Position numbers and translations under genes: made by a program. Under the pieces are notes generated by a model. The model saw only the letters and a program-made list of their open reading frames with translations. It was not told where the DNA came from and made no database searches. Below, one piece after another: positions 16,398 through 27,928 of a stretch of 64,000 bases of DNA. The stretch's first letter is position 1; every line of letters starts with the position of its first letter. Source of the stretch: an uncultured Bacteroidota bacterium (GTDB taxonomy: Bacteria > Bacteroidota > Bacteroidia > Flavobacteriales > Flavobacteriaceae); contig CACKBZ010000003.1 in NCBI GenBank assembly GCA_902598525.1, positions 84,152-148,151 on the forward strand. Reading direction: 5' to 3'.

Positions 16398-17546
16398 TAA
16401 TTAGAATCTTTCTTAAGAGTTACTGATACAGTAATTAGTTGTTTATCTCTAATGTATTTTACACTAACTTTATCTCCAGGTCTTTTGGATGATAGATAGC
16501 CTGATAAATCAGAGAATCTATTAATATTGACATCATCAATAGATTTTATTATGTCTCCTTTTTGAAGTCCAGCATTATCAGCTCCAAATCCAGGCTCAAT
16601 AACATCAATATAGAAGCCTTCCGTTTCATCAATTTTAAGCTGTTTAGAATAAGAAGATCTTAAGGCAACTCCTCTAACACCAAGAAGCCCCTTCTGAACA
16701 TCACCATACTCTAAAATATCTTCGAAAATCTTTCTAACTGTGTTACTAGGAACTGCGAATGAATAGCCAACATATCCCCCAGTCATAGACTGAATAAGGG
16801 TATTTATCCCAATTAATTCACCCTGAATATTTACAAGGGCACCCCCGCTATTCCCAAAATTAACTGCAGCGTCTGTCTGAATAAATGACTGATTTTTTTG
16901 ATCAAATTCGTTCAAATCTCTAGACTTTGAGCTAATAATACCAGCAGTTACTGTAGAATTTAAGTTATAGGGATTACCTACAGCTAGCACCCATTCTCCA
17001 ATTAGGGTTGAATCTGAATCACCAAAAAAAGATATAATCAAGATTTGAATCCGTATCTATCTTCAAAACTGCTATGTCATTAACTTCATCAAATCCAATT
17101 ATTTCAGCTTCATACTCTCGATTATCATTAGTTGTAACAATAACTTCTGTAGAGTTTTCGATAACATGATAGTTTGTTATTATATATCCATCAGGTGAAA
17201 TAATTACACCAGAGCCTGTTCCAACTTTTTTTCTTGAATCATCTCCATAAAAAAATTGTAAAGCCCAGGAATCGCTGTCCTTTACAATACTAGTATTTTT
17301 AACATGTACAACTGCATCAATTGATTTATTTGCAGCAAAAGTTAAATCTGGTAATGAAGATTTTAAAATTTTATTTGAATTAAGGTTGGCTGGAATTGAT
17401 ATCTTAGGATAGTCTTTATCAAAAAATCCCGAAGTTAGTTTAGATTCAATTTTATTTTCAATCCTATTATCAATTCTATTATTTATAGTTAAAACTAATA
17501 GAAAAAAAACAATAAGTGATATTGTAATTTTTGAATATAAATTCAT
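16397..17546 (-). pseudogene. DegS/HtrA-like serine protease, interrupted by a one-base frameshift
   Basis: Two frames encode one trypsin-like HtrA protease. The first (17546 to 17019, 175 aa) has an N-terminal membrane anchor (residues ~7-22) and the catalytic His (TNYHVIE) and Asp (NDIAVLKID). The second (from about 17030 to 16397) has the catalytic Ser (GNSGGAL) and one PDZ domain (~80 aa). Removing one base from the seven-A run at 17024-17030 restores DYIFFGDSD and a continuous ~382-aa protein like single-PDZ DegS. DegS-type proteases work in the periplasm in envelope-stress sensing. As written, the first product lacks the catalytic serine. Sequencing error, a real mutation or slippage are all possible. 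Confidence 0.85.
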
Positions 17547-17619
17547 TATAATTTTTCAGTAAAAATAAGATAATAAAATTTTAATAATTATATTTTAACT
17601 ATAGTTTAACTAGAAAAAG

Positions 17620-18123
17620 ATGAAATTAAGACTCAGAGCATTAGAACCTTCAGATCTTGAAATAATGTATGATACAGAAAATGATAAATCGTTGTGGGTA
17701 TACTCAAATACCTCATCACCTTTTTCAAAACATACTTTAAAAAAATTTATTGAAAATTCTCACCTTGATATCATTGAGCATAAGCAAGTTAGACTTGTTA
17801 TTTATGATAAATTAAATTCATATGGTTTCATAGATCTTTTTGATTATGATCATGTAAGTAGAAGGGCTGGAGTAGGAATTATTATATTTGAAAAGTTTAG
17901 ATCTAAAGGAATTGGTTCTTTATCATTAAAATTAATTGAACAACATGTTTTAAACCATGTGCCAATGCATCAGTTATATGCTAATATCTCTTCAAACAAT
18001 ATTGACAGTATTTCATTATTCAAAAAAAATGGCTATAATGAAGTTGGTGTAAAAAAAGACTGGATTTTTTATAACAATAAATTTTATGATGAGCTTTTAT
18101 TCCAAAAAATATTAAATAAATGA
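17620..18123 (+). CDS. GNAT-family acetyltransferase (RimJ/SpeG-like)
   Basis: This 167-aa GNAT protein starts MKLRLRALEPSDLEIMYDTEN, a pattern typical of RimJ/RimL/SpeG-type enzymes. Motif A is at residues ~88-110 (IIIFEKFRSKGIGSLSLKL), and the C-terminal block SISLFKKNGYNEVGVKKDW is also typical. The substrate may be a protein N-terminus or a polyamine, but sequence does not decide. The stop overlaps the mltG start (ATGA), so the two are co-translated. Confidence 0.88.
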   Translation: MKLRLRALEPSDLEIMYDTENDKSLWVYSNTSSPFSKHTLKKFIENSHLDIIEHKQVRLVIYDKLNSYGFIDLFDYDHVSRRAGVGIIIFEKFRSKGIGSLSLKLIEQHVLNHVPMHQLYANISSNNIDSISLFKKNGYNEVGVKKDWIFYNNKFYDELLFQKILNK

Positions 18124-19148
18124 AGTTTTTAAAAATTTTAATACCAATTTCAATTTTATCATTAGTATTCATTTTCGACTACTATAATAAATATTACAAG
18201 CCAAATACATCCTTTGACGATGAAAGCATCTTTTTGTATGTGATCAAGGATGATAGTTTAGCATTTAGAGATTCCATTTCAAAATATATCAAATCCGAAA
18301 AAACTTTTTATAAAGTTGCAAGAAGACTCAAATACTTAGAAAATAAAAAAACAGGAAGATTTAAAATAAATAAAGATTTAGGAAACAATGATATAGTTAA
18401 CTCATTAAAATTTAACAATACTCCAGTAAATGTAACTTTCAATAATCAAGAGAGAATTGAGGATTTAGCTGGAAGAGTATCAAAGCAAATATATGAAGAT
18501 AGCTTATCATTAATATCAGCATTTAAAGATCAAGAATTTCTAAAAAAAAATGGTCTAAATGAAAAAAATGTCCTTTCAATTTTTATTCCAAATTCATATA
18601 ATATTTATTGGAATACTAACTCTGAGGATTTTAGAGATAGAATGTTAGAGGAGTATAAAAAATTCTGGAATAAAGAAAGGACAAAAAAGGCTGAAGAACT
18701 TGGTTTAAGTAAATTGGATATAATCTCTCTTGCATCTATAGTTCAAATTGAAAGTAGAAGAAATGATGAGCGTCCCAGAGTAGCAGGATTATACATTAAC
18801 AGAATCAAAAAGAATATGAGACTTCAAGCAGATCCGACTGTAATCTATACAATAAAAGATTACTACAAAAACTTTGATACTATTATTAGGAGAGTTCTTT
18901 ATCGTGATCTTAAGTTGGATTCAGATTATAATACATATAGAATCAAAGGTATTCCTCCAGGACCAATAACAATGCCTGACATCTCAGCAATTGATGCAGT
19001 TTTGTATTATGAAAAAAATAATTATCTCTTTATGGTTGCTGATCCAAGTAACAGGGGGTATCACCTTTTTGCTAGTAATCTATCCCAGCATAATAAGAAT
19101 AAAAGAGCTTACATTCGTTGGATCAACAGTAGAGGTATATATAGATGA
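18120..19148 (+). CDS. mltG: Endolytic murein transglycosylase MltG
   Basis: MltG cuts nascent glycan strands at the inner membrane and sets glycan length. The 342-aa protein has one N-terminal membrane anchor (residues ~5-20) and the YceG/MltG catalytic domain with ASIVQIESRRNDERPRVAG near residue 203 (the glutamate of IES is the expected catalytic residue). INRIKKNMRLQADPTVIY near 222 and the late GIPPGPITMPD are also present. The family ASIVEKE motif is ASIVQIE here, keeping the second glutamate. It converges on dnaA with a 2-nt gap. Confidence 0.95.
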   Translation: MKFLKILIPISILSLVFIFDYYNKYYKPNTSFDDESIFLYVIKDDSLAFRDSISKYIKSEKTFYKVARRLKYLENKKTGRFKINKDLGNNDIVNSLKFNNTPVNVTFNNQERIEDLAGRVSKQIYEDSLSLISAFKDQEFLKKNGLNEKNVLSIFIPNSYNIYWNTNSEDFRDRMLEEYKKFWNKERTKKAEELGLSKLDIISLASIVQIESRRNDERPRVAGLYINRIKKNMRLQADPTVIYTIKDYYKNFDTIIRRVLYRDLKLDSDYNTYRIKGIPPGPITMPDISAIDAVLYYEKNNYLFMVADPSNRGYHLFASNLSQHNKNKRAYIRWINSRGIYR

Positions 19149-19150
19149 GA

Positions 19151-20578
19151 CTAGTTTGAGAGTTTTTGATTTAGATCCTCTACATATTTTCTAAATTGCT
19201 TGTCAGTAAAGCTAAGATTATCAACTGTCTTACAAGCATGGAGAACTGTTGCATGATCTCTTCTTCCAATTTGTGAACCTATACTTGCCAATGATGCTTT
19301 AGTAAACTTTTTAGCAAAATACATTGCAATTTGTCTGGCTTGAACAATGTGTCTTCTCCTAGTCTTAGATTGAAGTGTCTGAATATCCATTTGGAAATAA
19401 TCAGATACAACTTTTTGTATATAGTCAATCGAGACTTCTCTTCTATTGTTCTTAACAAACTTATTGATAACTTCTTTAGCTAAATCAACAGTTATTTCAG
19501 CTTTGTTAAAAGAAGATTGGGCAATCAATGATATAATAGCTCCCTCAAGTTCTCTAACATTAGAGTTTATATTTTTTGCAACAAATTCTATTACTTCATC
19601 TTGAATTTCAACTCCATCTCTAAAAAGTTTATTTTTAAGTATTGATACCCTAGTCTCAAAATTAGGATTTTGTAATTCTGCTGACAGACCCCATTTAAAT
19701 CTAGATAAAAGTCTTTGTTCTATGTCTTGCATGTCAATAGGTGCCTTATCTGATGTTATAATAACTTGTTTGCCATTCTGATGAAGGTGGTTAAATATAT
19801 GAAAGAAAACATCTTGAGTACCAGATTTACCTGAGAGAAACTGTACATCATCAACAATCAAAATATCAATTAGTTGATAGAAATGAATAAAATCATTCCT
19901 TGTATTCTTTTTGACAGAGTCAACATACTGTTGAGTAAATTTTTCTGCAGAAATATAAAGAACTGTCTTATCTGGGTACTTTTGTTTTATATCAACACCA
20001 ATAGCATGTGCAAGATGTGTTTTACCAAGTCCAACACCCCCATATATGAGTAATGGATTAAATGATGTACCTCCAGGTTTATTTGAGACAGCAATTCCTG
20101 CTGATCTTGCAAGCCTATTAGAATCTCCCTCTAAAAAGTTTTCAAAAGTATAATTAGGGTTTAATTGAGATTCAATTTCTAAATTCCTAATTCCTGGAAT
20201 TACAAATGGATTTTTTAACTCACTTGCAAAAGAGCTAAATGGAGACTCAATAGACTGAGGCTTAATTCCACTAGTTGATGAACTTGGGATACTCTCAGTA
20301 AATGGCATTTTGTTACCATAAGTATTTTCCATTTTGATTACATATACAAGTCTTGCATTAGATCCTAACTCCTTAGTAAGAGCAATTCTTAAAATCTTAA
20401 CGTAATGTTCCTCAAGCCATTCATAAAAAAATTTACTTGGAACTTGTATACTTAAAACATCTTCAGATAGTTTTATAGGTATTACTGGTTCAAACCAAGT
20501 TTTGTATGCTTGTGGTTGAATATTATCTTTAATAAATTCAAGACAGTTATTCCATACAGAGGAGGGAGTTTGACTCAT
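19151..20578 (-). CDS. dnaA: Chromosomal replication initiator DnaA
   Basis: DnaA binds DnaA boxes at oriC and melts the duplex. At 475 aa the domain order is normal: domain I (1-~85, WNNCLEFIKDNIQPQAYKTW), a variable linker, the AAA+ domain with Walker A GGVGLGKTHLAHAIG near residue 178 and Walker B LIVDDVQFL near 240, and the C-terminal helix-turn-helix with the signature GRRDHATVLHACK near 438. The upstream 183 nt are AT-rich but show no recognisable DnaA boxes (TTATCCACA), so the origin is probably not here. Confidence 0.99.
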   Translation of the reverse strand: MSQTPSSVWNNCLEFIKDNIQPQAYKTWFEPVIPIKLSEDVLSIQVPSKFFYEWLEEHYVKILRIALTKELGSNARLVYVIKMENTYGNKMPFTESIPSSSTSGIKPQSIESPFSSFASELKNPFVIPGIRNLEIESQLNPNYTFENFLEGDSNRLARSAGIAVSNKPGGTSFNPLLIYGGVGLGKTHLAHAIGVDIKQKYPDKTVLYISAEKFTQQYVDSVKKNTRNDFIHFYQLIDILIVDDVQFLSGKSGTQDVFFHIFNHLHQNGKQVIITSDKAPIDMQDIEQRLLSRFKWGLSAELQNPNFETRVSILKNKLFRDGVEIQDEVIEFVAKNINSNVRELEGAIISLIAQSSFNKAEITVDLAKEVINKFVKNNRREVSIDYIQKVVSDYFQMDIQTLQSKTRRRHIVQARQIAMYFAKKFTKASLASIGSQIGRRDHATVLHACKTVDNLSFTDKQFRKYVEDLNQKLSN

Positions 20579-20761
20579 TTTTTTCTTGGCTATAAGTTAA
20601 TTGAATATATTTACCTTTTAATTGATTTAAGTTTAAACAAATATTAATTAAAAAAAATAAAAAAAAAATAAGTTTACCTATTGATTATTAATTTTTTTTT
20701 ATTTAAAATCACATGACTTAAACTTGTAGGAAAAATATTAAATTCCTTCACATAGAAAAAA
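20579..20761. other. AT-rich intergenic region between dnaA and the thioesterase gene
   Basis: This divergent gap is almost entirely A/T, with runs such as A9 and T9. It must contain the dnaA promoter on one strand and the thioesterase promoter on the other. No exact TAnnTTTG element, DnaA box or RNA gene was identified. Confidence 0.4.
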
Positions 20762-21154
20762 ATGAAATATAAAACGGATTCAATAAAAGTTAGATATTGT
20801 GAAACTGATCAAATGGGTATTGTACATCACAGTAACTATTTAAAATTTTTTGAACTTGCTAGAATTGAATGGCTCGAAAAATTAAAAATGCCTTATCAAA
20901 AAATTGAAGAAAATGGTATAATACTCCCTGTTGTAAAATGTGAAGTAAAGTTTTTAAAATCACTTTTTTTTGGAGATTCATTCAACATAGAAGTGATTTG
21001 TAAAAAAAAACCAACCGCGACAATAGTTTTTTTTTATAAAGTTTTTAACCAATATAATGATCTTACAACAGAAGGTTCCACAACTTTAGCATTTTTAAAT
21101 TCTAAAACAATGAAGCCTCAAAGATGTCCAAAAATAATTAGTGATTTATTTTAG
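20762..21154 (+). CDS. YbgC/FadM-type acyl-CoA thioesterase
   Basis: This 130-aa hot-dog thioesterase has the classical 4-hydroxybenzoyl-CoA thioesterase/YbgC signature YCETDQMGIVHHSNYLKFFE at residues ~17-37; the aspartate after T is the catalytic residue. It hydrolyses acyl-CoA thioesters in the cytoplasm; the exact substrate is unknown. It converges on ribD with a 4-nt overlap. It is unrelated in motif to the YdiI-like thioesterase at 2444. Confidence 0.92.
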   Translation: MKYKTDSIKVRYCETDQMGIVHHSNYLKFFELARIEWLEKLKMPYQKIEENGIILPVVKCEVKFLKSLFFGDSFNIEVICKKKPTATIVFFYKVFNQYNDLTTEGSTTLAFLNSKTMKPQRCPKIISDLF

Positions 21155-22185
21155 TGCTTGAAAATTTCATAAAATTTGTCATCTTCGATATATGTGAATT
21201 TTGATTTTTCAACTTCATAATTTGGTGCAAGAAGCCCTCCTTTAAGATTTTTATTTGACTTAAAAATTCTTATACAATCCCATTTATCATTATCTAAGAA
21301 TTTCTGTATAGTATATGCTCCACCTTCTACAATTACTGATTGAATTCCTTTTTTATATAGTGATTCTAGAATTGAGTCAAGGTCAAACTGATTTATAACT
21401 TGATTATTATTTTTTAATTCTAAATTTTTTGTTTTTGAGAATATAATTGTTTCGGATTCAGTGGATAATACTTTTGAATTATTTGGAATTCTATTATTCG
21501 GATCTAGGACTATTCTTATTGGATTTTTTCCATCAACCAACCTAGTGGTTAATTCTGGATCATCATCAATCACTGTTTGAACACCAACTAAGATTGAGTG
21601 TTCTTGACTTCTAAAATAGTGTGACATTTTTTTAGATTGTTCATTTGAAATCCAAAATATATCTTGTTCATTTCGATCAGATTTCCTTGGACTTATAAAG
21701 CCATCTTTAGATTCCGCCCATTTTAATATAACATATGGTCTCCTTTGATTATGAAATGTGAAAAATCTTTTATTTAACTTATCACATTTATCTTTCATAA
21801 TACCATGTTCTACATTACATCCACTTGAAATCAGAGTATTTATTCCTCCACCCTTTACAAGGCTGTTTGGATCTCTGGATCCAATTATAACATTCTTAAT
21901 CCCTTTGTCAATTATTAGCTTCGTGCAAGGCGGAGTTTTTCCAAAATGATTACAAGGCTCGAGATTAACATATAAAGTTGACATACTTAGTAAGTCTTGA
22001 TTAATTACACTATTAATCGCATTAACCTCGGCATGATTAGACCCATATGCCTCGTGATAACCCTCACCAATTATCTTATTATTGTGAACAATTATACATC
22101 CAACCATTGGATTTGGGTATGTATTTCTAATTCCCCTAGTTGCTAATTCAATACATCTTTTCATGTATTTAATGTGTATGTCCAT
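21151..22185 (-). CDS. ribD: Bifunctional riboflavin biosynthesis deaminase/reductase RibD
   Basis: RibD carries out two steps of riboflavin synthesis: zinc-dependent deamination of the pyrimidine ring and NADPH reduction of the ribose side chain. The 344-aa protein has an N-terminal deaminase domain with NHAEVNAI near residue 50 and PCNHFGKTPPC near 75, which supply the zinc ligands. The C-terminal reductase domain begins near 150 (RPYVILKWAESKDG) and contains IVEGGAYTIQKFL near 290. No other rib genes are adjacent. Confidence 0.97.
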   Translation of the reverse strand: MDIHIKYMKRCIELATRGIRNTYPNPMVGCIIVHNNKIIGEGYHEAYGSNHAEVNAINSVINQDLLSMSTLYVNLEPCNHFGKTPPCTKLIIDKGIKNVIIGSRDPNSLVKGGGINTLISSGCNVEHGIMKDKCDKLNKRFFTFHNQRRPYVILKWAESKDGFISPRKSDRNEQDIFWISNEQSKKMSHYFRSQEHSILVGVQTVIDDDPELTTRLVDGKNPIRIVLDPNNRIPNNSKVLSTESETIIFSKTKNLELKNNNQVINQFDLDSILESLYKKGIQSVIVEGGAYTIQKFLDNDKWDCIRIFKSNKNLKGGLLAPNYEVEKSKFTYIEDDKFYEIFKH

Positions 22186-22232
22186 AATTTGTTTAAAAAT
22201 TAGAATTGTAAATTTAAGTTAAAAAGGTCATT

Positions 22233-22712
22233 ATGTTAATAAGATCTATTAATGAGAGTGATAACAAAAGTATTTCAAGAATTCTAAAGGAAGTTCTTGT
22301 TGAAATGGAAATACCAAAAAAAGGTTCTGCATATGAAGACCCAGAGCTTGACAAAATGTTTGAAGCTTATCAAAATCCAAGATCTGTATATTATATAATT
22401 GAGCATAAAAATAAAATCCTAGGTGGAGCTGGAATATCTGAACTTAAAGAAAGCAATAGTGATATATGTGAGCTTCAAAAAATGTATTTTCATAAGTCTA
22501 TTCGTGGAAAAGGTCTTGGAGATAGAATGATTGATAAATGTTTAACATTTGCAATAAAATCAAATTTTACTAAATGTTATATTGAAACTATGCCTAACAT
22601 GATTAGTGCTCAAAAATTATATTTAAAAAAAGGATTTGAATATATTGACAAACCAATCGGTAATACAGGTCATACTGCCTGTCCTGTATGGATGCTTAAA
22701 GATTTAAAATGA
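22233..22712 (+). CDS. GNAT-family N-acetyltransferase
   Basis: This 159-aa GNAT protein has motif A near residue 85 (MYFHKSIRGKGLGDRMIDK) and the C-terminal SAQKLYLKKGFEYID. The conserved beta strand GGAGISEL lies near 63. The acceptor is unknown. It overlaps prmC by 4 nt (ATGA), which could hint at a link with translation factors, though context alone is weak evidence. Confidence 0.88.
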   Translation: MLIRSINESDNKSISRILKEVLVEMEIPKKGSAYEDPELDKMFEAYQNPRSVYYIIEHKNKILGGAGISELKESNSDICELQKMYFHKSIRGKGLGDRMIDKCLTFAIKSNFTKCYIETMPNMISAQKLYLKKGFEYIDKPIGNTGHTACPVWMLKDLK

Positions 22713-23542
22713 ATATAATTGAATTTAGAGATTTTTTTAGATCTGAATTAGAAAAAACCAATAAAGAATCTGATTATATTTTTAAAATATTACTTAAAGA
22801 GCTATGTAATATTGATCCTTTAAAAATTGCCATAGATCCAAATTTTAGGATAAAACCAGAAAATGAGATCCTTTTAAGATCAAGTCTTACAAATATCATT
22901 AGAAATTATCCTTTAGATTACATAATAAATAAGAAAAGTTTTTTTGGTTATGACTTTTATGTAGATGAAAATGTGTTAATACCAAGACCAGAAACAGAAG
23001 AATTAGTCCAATGGGTAATTGACGATAATAATTCAAATGACAGAAAAAAACTAATTGATTTGGGAGCTGGATCAGGATGTATTGGAATATCAATTTCTAA
23101 AACAATAAGTCTTGACATAACATTAGCAGATATATCAAAAGAAGCTCTCCGTGTATGTAGTATTAATAAGGATATCCTTGATTCAAATGTAAAAATAATA
23201 GAGTATGATATGAACACTGAATTTACTAACAATGAATTCTTTGATATTATTATCTCAAACCCTCCTTATCTTGATTATTCAAAAAAAGATGAAATAGATG
23301 AGAATGTAAATTTTGAACCTCATATTGCTCTATTTGCGCCAGAAGATGATCCACTTCATTTTTATAAACAAATACTCGTTTTTGCAAATAAAAACTTGAA
23401 AAAAGGAGGCCAGATATACCTTGAAATAAATCCTGATTTTATTAAAGAATTTAATAGTTTATTAACCGAATTTAAGCTAAATGATGTTAACTTTAGAGTG
23501 GATTTTAGAGGGAAAAAAAGACTTGTTAAGCTGTCATTTTAA
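22709..23542 (+). CDS. prmC: Release factor glutamine methyltransferase PrmC (HemK)
   Basis: PrmC methylates the glutamine of the GGQ motif in class I release factors, using SAM. The 277-aa protein has a helical N-terminal domain, then RPETEELVQWV near residue 92, the SAM-binding LIDLGAGSGCIGISI near 115 and the catalytic NPPYLDYS near 186. Start and stop are tight with their neighbours: a 4-nt overlap upstream and TAA directly followed by the ligA ATG. Confidence 0.97.
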   Translation: MNIIEFRDFFRSELEKTNKESDYIFKILLKELCNIDPLKIAIDPNFRIKPENEILLRSSLTNIIRNYPLDYIINKKSFFGYDFYVDENVLIPRPETEELVQWVIDDNNSNDRKKLIDLGAGSGCIGISISKTISLDITLADISKEALRVCSINKDILDSNVKIIEYDMNTEFTNNEFFDIIISNPPYLDYSKKDEIDENVNFEPHIALFAPEDDPLHFYKQILVFANKNLKKGGQIYLEINPDFIKEFNSLLTEFKLNDVNFRVDFRGKKRLVKLSF

Positions 23543-25540
<1,998 letters not shown>

Positions 25541-25548
25541 ACTTATAT

Positions 25549-25556
25549 TAAATTTG
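25549..25556 (+). promoter_or_regulatory. bamD operon promoter, -7 element
   Basis: TAAATTTG is an exact TAnnTTTG match just after the ligA stop. The predicted start is near 25563, 11 nt before the bamD ATG. No clear -33 TTTG is visible. Confidence 0.5.
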
Positions 25557-25573
25557 CCAAACAATAAATCTAT

Positions 25574-26356
25574 ATGTTTAGAATTTTCATAATAGTGTTT
25601 CTGTCATCAATACTTCTATCTTGTAATGAATATCAGAAATTACTTAATAGTACAGATAACGACACGGATAAGTATAATGCAGCTGAGAAATACTATAATG
25701 ATGGTGAATTTAGAAGAGCAAATGCTCTGATTGAGCAGTTAATTCCAAGCTACAGAGGAAAACCACAAGGTGAAAGATTAGTATTCTTTTTTGCCGATTC
25801 ATACTTTCAGACCAAACTTTATTACTCTGCTGCTATTCAATTTGAAAATTTTATAAAGTCTTACCCTAACAGTCAGAGAATACAGGAGGCTTATTTTATG
25901 GAAGCAAAGTCTTACTATATGTTATCTCCTTTATATACCCTTGATCAAGATGATACATATACAGGTATAGATAAACTTCAAGTTTTTATTAATAGGTTTC
26001 CAAATAGTGAATATGTCTCAGAGGCACTAGAACTTATGGATGATCTTCAAAATAAACTTGAGGAAAAAGATTTTGAAATTTCAAAACAATATTATACAAT
26101 AAGAGACTATACATCAGCAATTAAGGCACTTGATAATTTTGTAGCTGATAATCCTGGTACAATTTTTAGAGAGGAAGCCCTTTACTATAAATGGTTATCT
26201 CAATTTGAAATTGCAATAAACAGTATTGAATCAAGAATTGTTGATAGGGTTACGGAACTTGAGAGGTCACTTGATAATTTTTTAAGAAATTATCCTGATA
26301 CAATTTTTATAGAGGACTTGTCAGAAAAAATTAATATTGCAAAACAACTTTTATAA
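25574..26356 (+). CDS. bamD: Outer-membrane assembly lipoprotein BamD
   Basis: BamD is the essential lipoprotein of the BAM complex, which inserts beta-barrel proteins into the outer membrane from the periplasm. The 260-aa protein has a lipoprotein signal peptide ending in the lipobox LLSC (Cys near residue 17). TPR-type helical repeats follow, with motifs such as YNDGEFRRANALIEQLI, YYSAAIQFENFIKSYPNS and IDKLQVFINRFPNSEYV. It heads the bamD-rpoZ-coaBC-recN cluster. Confidence 0.95.
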   Translation: MFRIFIIVFLSSILLSCNEYQKLLNSTDNDTDKYNAAEKYYNDGEFRRANALIEQLIPSYRGKPQGERLVFFFADSYFQTKLYYSAAIQFENFIKSYPNSQRIQEAYFMEAKSYYMLSPLYTLDQDDTYTGIDKLQVFINRFPNSEYVSEALELMDDLQNKLEEKDFEISKQYYTIRDYTSAIKALDNFVADNPGTIFREEALYYKWLSQFEIAINSIESRIVDRVTELERSLDNFLRNYPDTIFIEDLSEKINIAKQLL

Positions 26357-26363
26357 TTAAAAA

Positions 26364-26693
26364 ATGAACAAATACAGAAATTCGAACGCAGCAAATACAA
26401 CAAAAACCTATAATAAACTTGAGATTGAGAGTGCAACTGATAATATTTATGAAGCAATTTCAATAATAGCAAAAAGATCAGGTCAAATTAATTCTGAAAT
26501 AAAGAAAGAATTACATGATAAACTTGATGAATTTGCTACTCATAACGATAGCCTTGAGGAAATCTTTGAAAATAAGGAACAAATTGAAGTTTCAAAATTT
26601 TATGAAAAGCTTCCCAAGCCATACGCAATAGCGATTGAGGAGTGGCTTGAAGATAAAATATATTATAGAGATACTGAAGCTGAAACTGAGTAA
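26364..26693 (+). CDS. rpoZ: RNA polymerase omega subunit, Bacteroidota form
   Basis: Omega helps assemble RNA polymerase by holding beta-prime. The 109-aa protein resembles the Rpb6/omega form of Bacteroidota, with TDNIYEAISIIAKRSGQIN at residues ~25-43 and a C-terminal acidic EEWLEDKIYYRDTEAE. The location between bamD and coaBC matches the usual flavobacterial order (family knowledge). It is 7 nt after bamD and 14 nt before coaBC. Confidence 0.9.
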   Translation: MNKYRNSNAANTTKTYNKLEIESATDNIYEAISIIAKRSGQINSEIKKELHDKLDEFATHNDSLEEIFENKEQIEVSKFYEKLPKPYAIAIEEWLEDKIYYRDTEAETE

Positions 26694-26707
26694 TAATCTT
26701 CAAAACA

Positions 26708-27928
26708 ATGAGTGTTTTAGCTCAAAAGAATATTTTATTAGGTGTAACAGGTGGAATAGCTGCCTACAAAATACCTTTACTTATAAGGCAACTTATTAAG
26801 CTTAATTGTAATGTAAAAGTTGTTATGACACCTTCTTCCAAAGAGTTTGTAACTCCTCTAACTCTTTCTACTGTCTCAAAAAATGATGTTCACTCTGAAT
26901 TTTCTACTGAAAAAAATGGGAACCCTACCTGGAACAATCACGTTGAACTTTCTGAATGGGCAGATATCTTTATAATTGCTCCAGCCACTTCAAATTCTAT
27001 ATCGTCTATGGCAAATGCTAAATGTGATAATATTCTTTTAGCATGCTATTTATCTAGTACTTGTCCAGTATTTATTGCTCCCGCAATGGATCTTGAAATG
27101 TATAGAAATTCTCTTAATCAAGAAAATATTAAGAAACTAACGAATAATAGGACTAACGTACTTCCTGTTGGTATGGGTTCTCTAGCTAGTGGTTTAGAAG
27201 GTAAGGGAAGAATGTTGGAACCAGAAGAGATAATTGAACACATTGAAATTAAACTCAAAGAAACACTTCCATTAAGTAATTTTAATTTTTTAATAACTGC
27301 TGGACCTACTCATGAAAAAATTGATCCAGTCAGATTTATTGGTAATAGTTCCTCTGGAAAAATGGGATATTACTTAGCTAAAGCAGCTATTTCACTTGGA
27401 GCTAATGTAAAATTGATAATGGGACCAACTAACTTATCAATGGACTTGTTAAACATAGACATATTTAGGGTTCAAGATTCTGATCAGATGTTTAAAGAAA
27501 TTATGACTCATTTTAAATCATCTGATGTTGTAATTTGTTCGGCAGCTGTTTCTGATTTTAAACCAGCTAAATTTAAAAATTCTAAAATTAAAAAAGATAA
27601 AGGCCTAGATTCTATTAAACTTAAACCTACAACTGATATAATTAAAGAATTAGGTAAAATTAAAAAGGAACAATATCTAGTTGGATTTGCACTTGAGACT
27701 GATAATCACATTGAAAATGCAAAGGCAAAATTGGAATTAAAAAACCTTGATGCTATAATAGTTAATAAAATTGGAGATTTTAACCCAGTTTCAAGTGACT
27801 TAAATCAAATTGATTTTATAAATTCAGATTTAGAAATTACCCAATTTAAAATGAAGCACAAAAAAGATGTTTCAATAGATATAATGGAAATTATTTACAA
27901 GAATGTTAAAAAAAATAAGAATAAATAA
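26708..27928 (+). CDS. coaBC: Bifunctional phosphopantothenoylcysteine decarboxylase/synthase CoaBC
   Basis: CoaBC joins cysteine to 4'-phosphopantothenate and then decarboxylates the product, in CoA synthesis. The 406-aa protein has an N-terminal flavoprotein decarboxylase (GVTGGIAAYK near residue 13, the His in NHVELSEWAD near 78, PAMDLEMYRN near 126) and a C-terminal ligase (from ~190, ITAGPTHEKIDPVRFIGN; AAVSDFKPA near 280). With coaE at 30466 and panB at the window edge, CoA synthesis is well represented here. The end overlaps recN by 26 nt. Confidence 0.97.
   Translation: MSVLAQKNILLGVTGGIAAYKIPLLIRQLIKLNCNVKVVMTPSSKEFVTPLTLSTVSKNDVHSEFSTEKNGNPTWNNHVELSEWADIFIIAPATSNSISSMANAKCDNILLACYLSSTCPVFIAPAMDLEMYRNSLNQENIKKLTNNRTNVLPVGMGSLASGLEGKGRMLEPEEIIEHIEIKLKETLPLSNFNFLITAGPTHEKIDPVRFIGNSSSGKMGYYLAKAAISLGANVKLIMGPTNLSMDLLNIDIFRVQDSDQMFKEIMTHFKSSDVVICSAAVSDFKPAKFKNSKIKKDKGLDSIKLKPTTDIIKELGKIKKEQYLVGFALETDNHIENAKAKLELKNLDAIIVNKIGDFNPVSSDLNQIDFINSDLEITQFKMKHKKDVSIDIMEIIYKNVKKNKNK

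Noticed and set aside
17019..17041. Classical -1 programmed frameshift in the DegS-like gene
   Set aside because: Restoring the frame needs skipping one base (+1) or -2, not the -1 shift typical of slippery heptamers, and no stimulatory stem was noticed; a homopolymer indel is simpler.
20579..20761. Replication origin next to dnaA
   Set aside because: Although AT-rich, no DnaA boxes (TTATCCACA or close) were seen.
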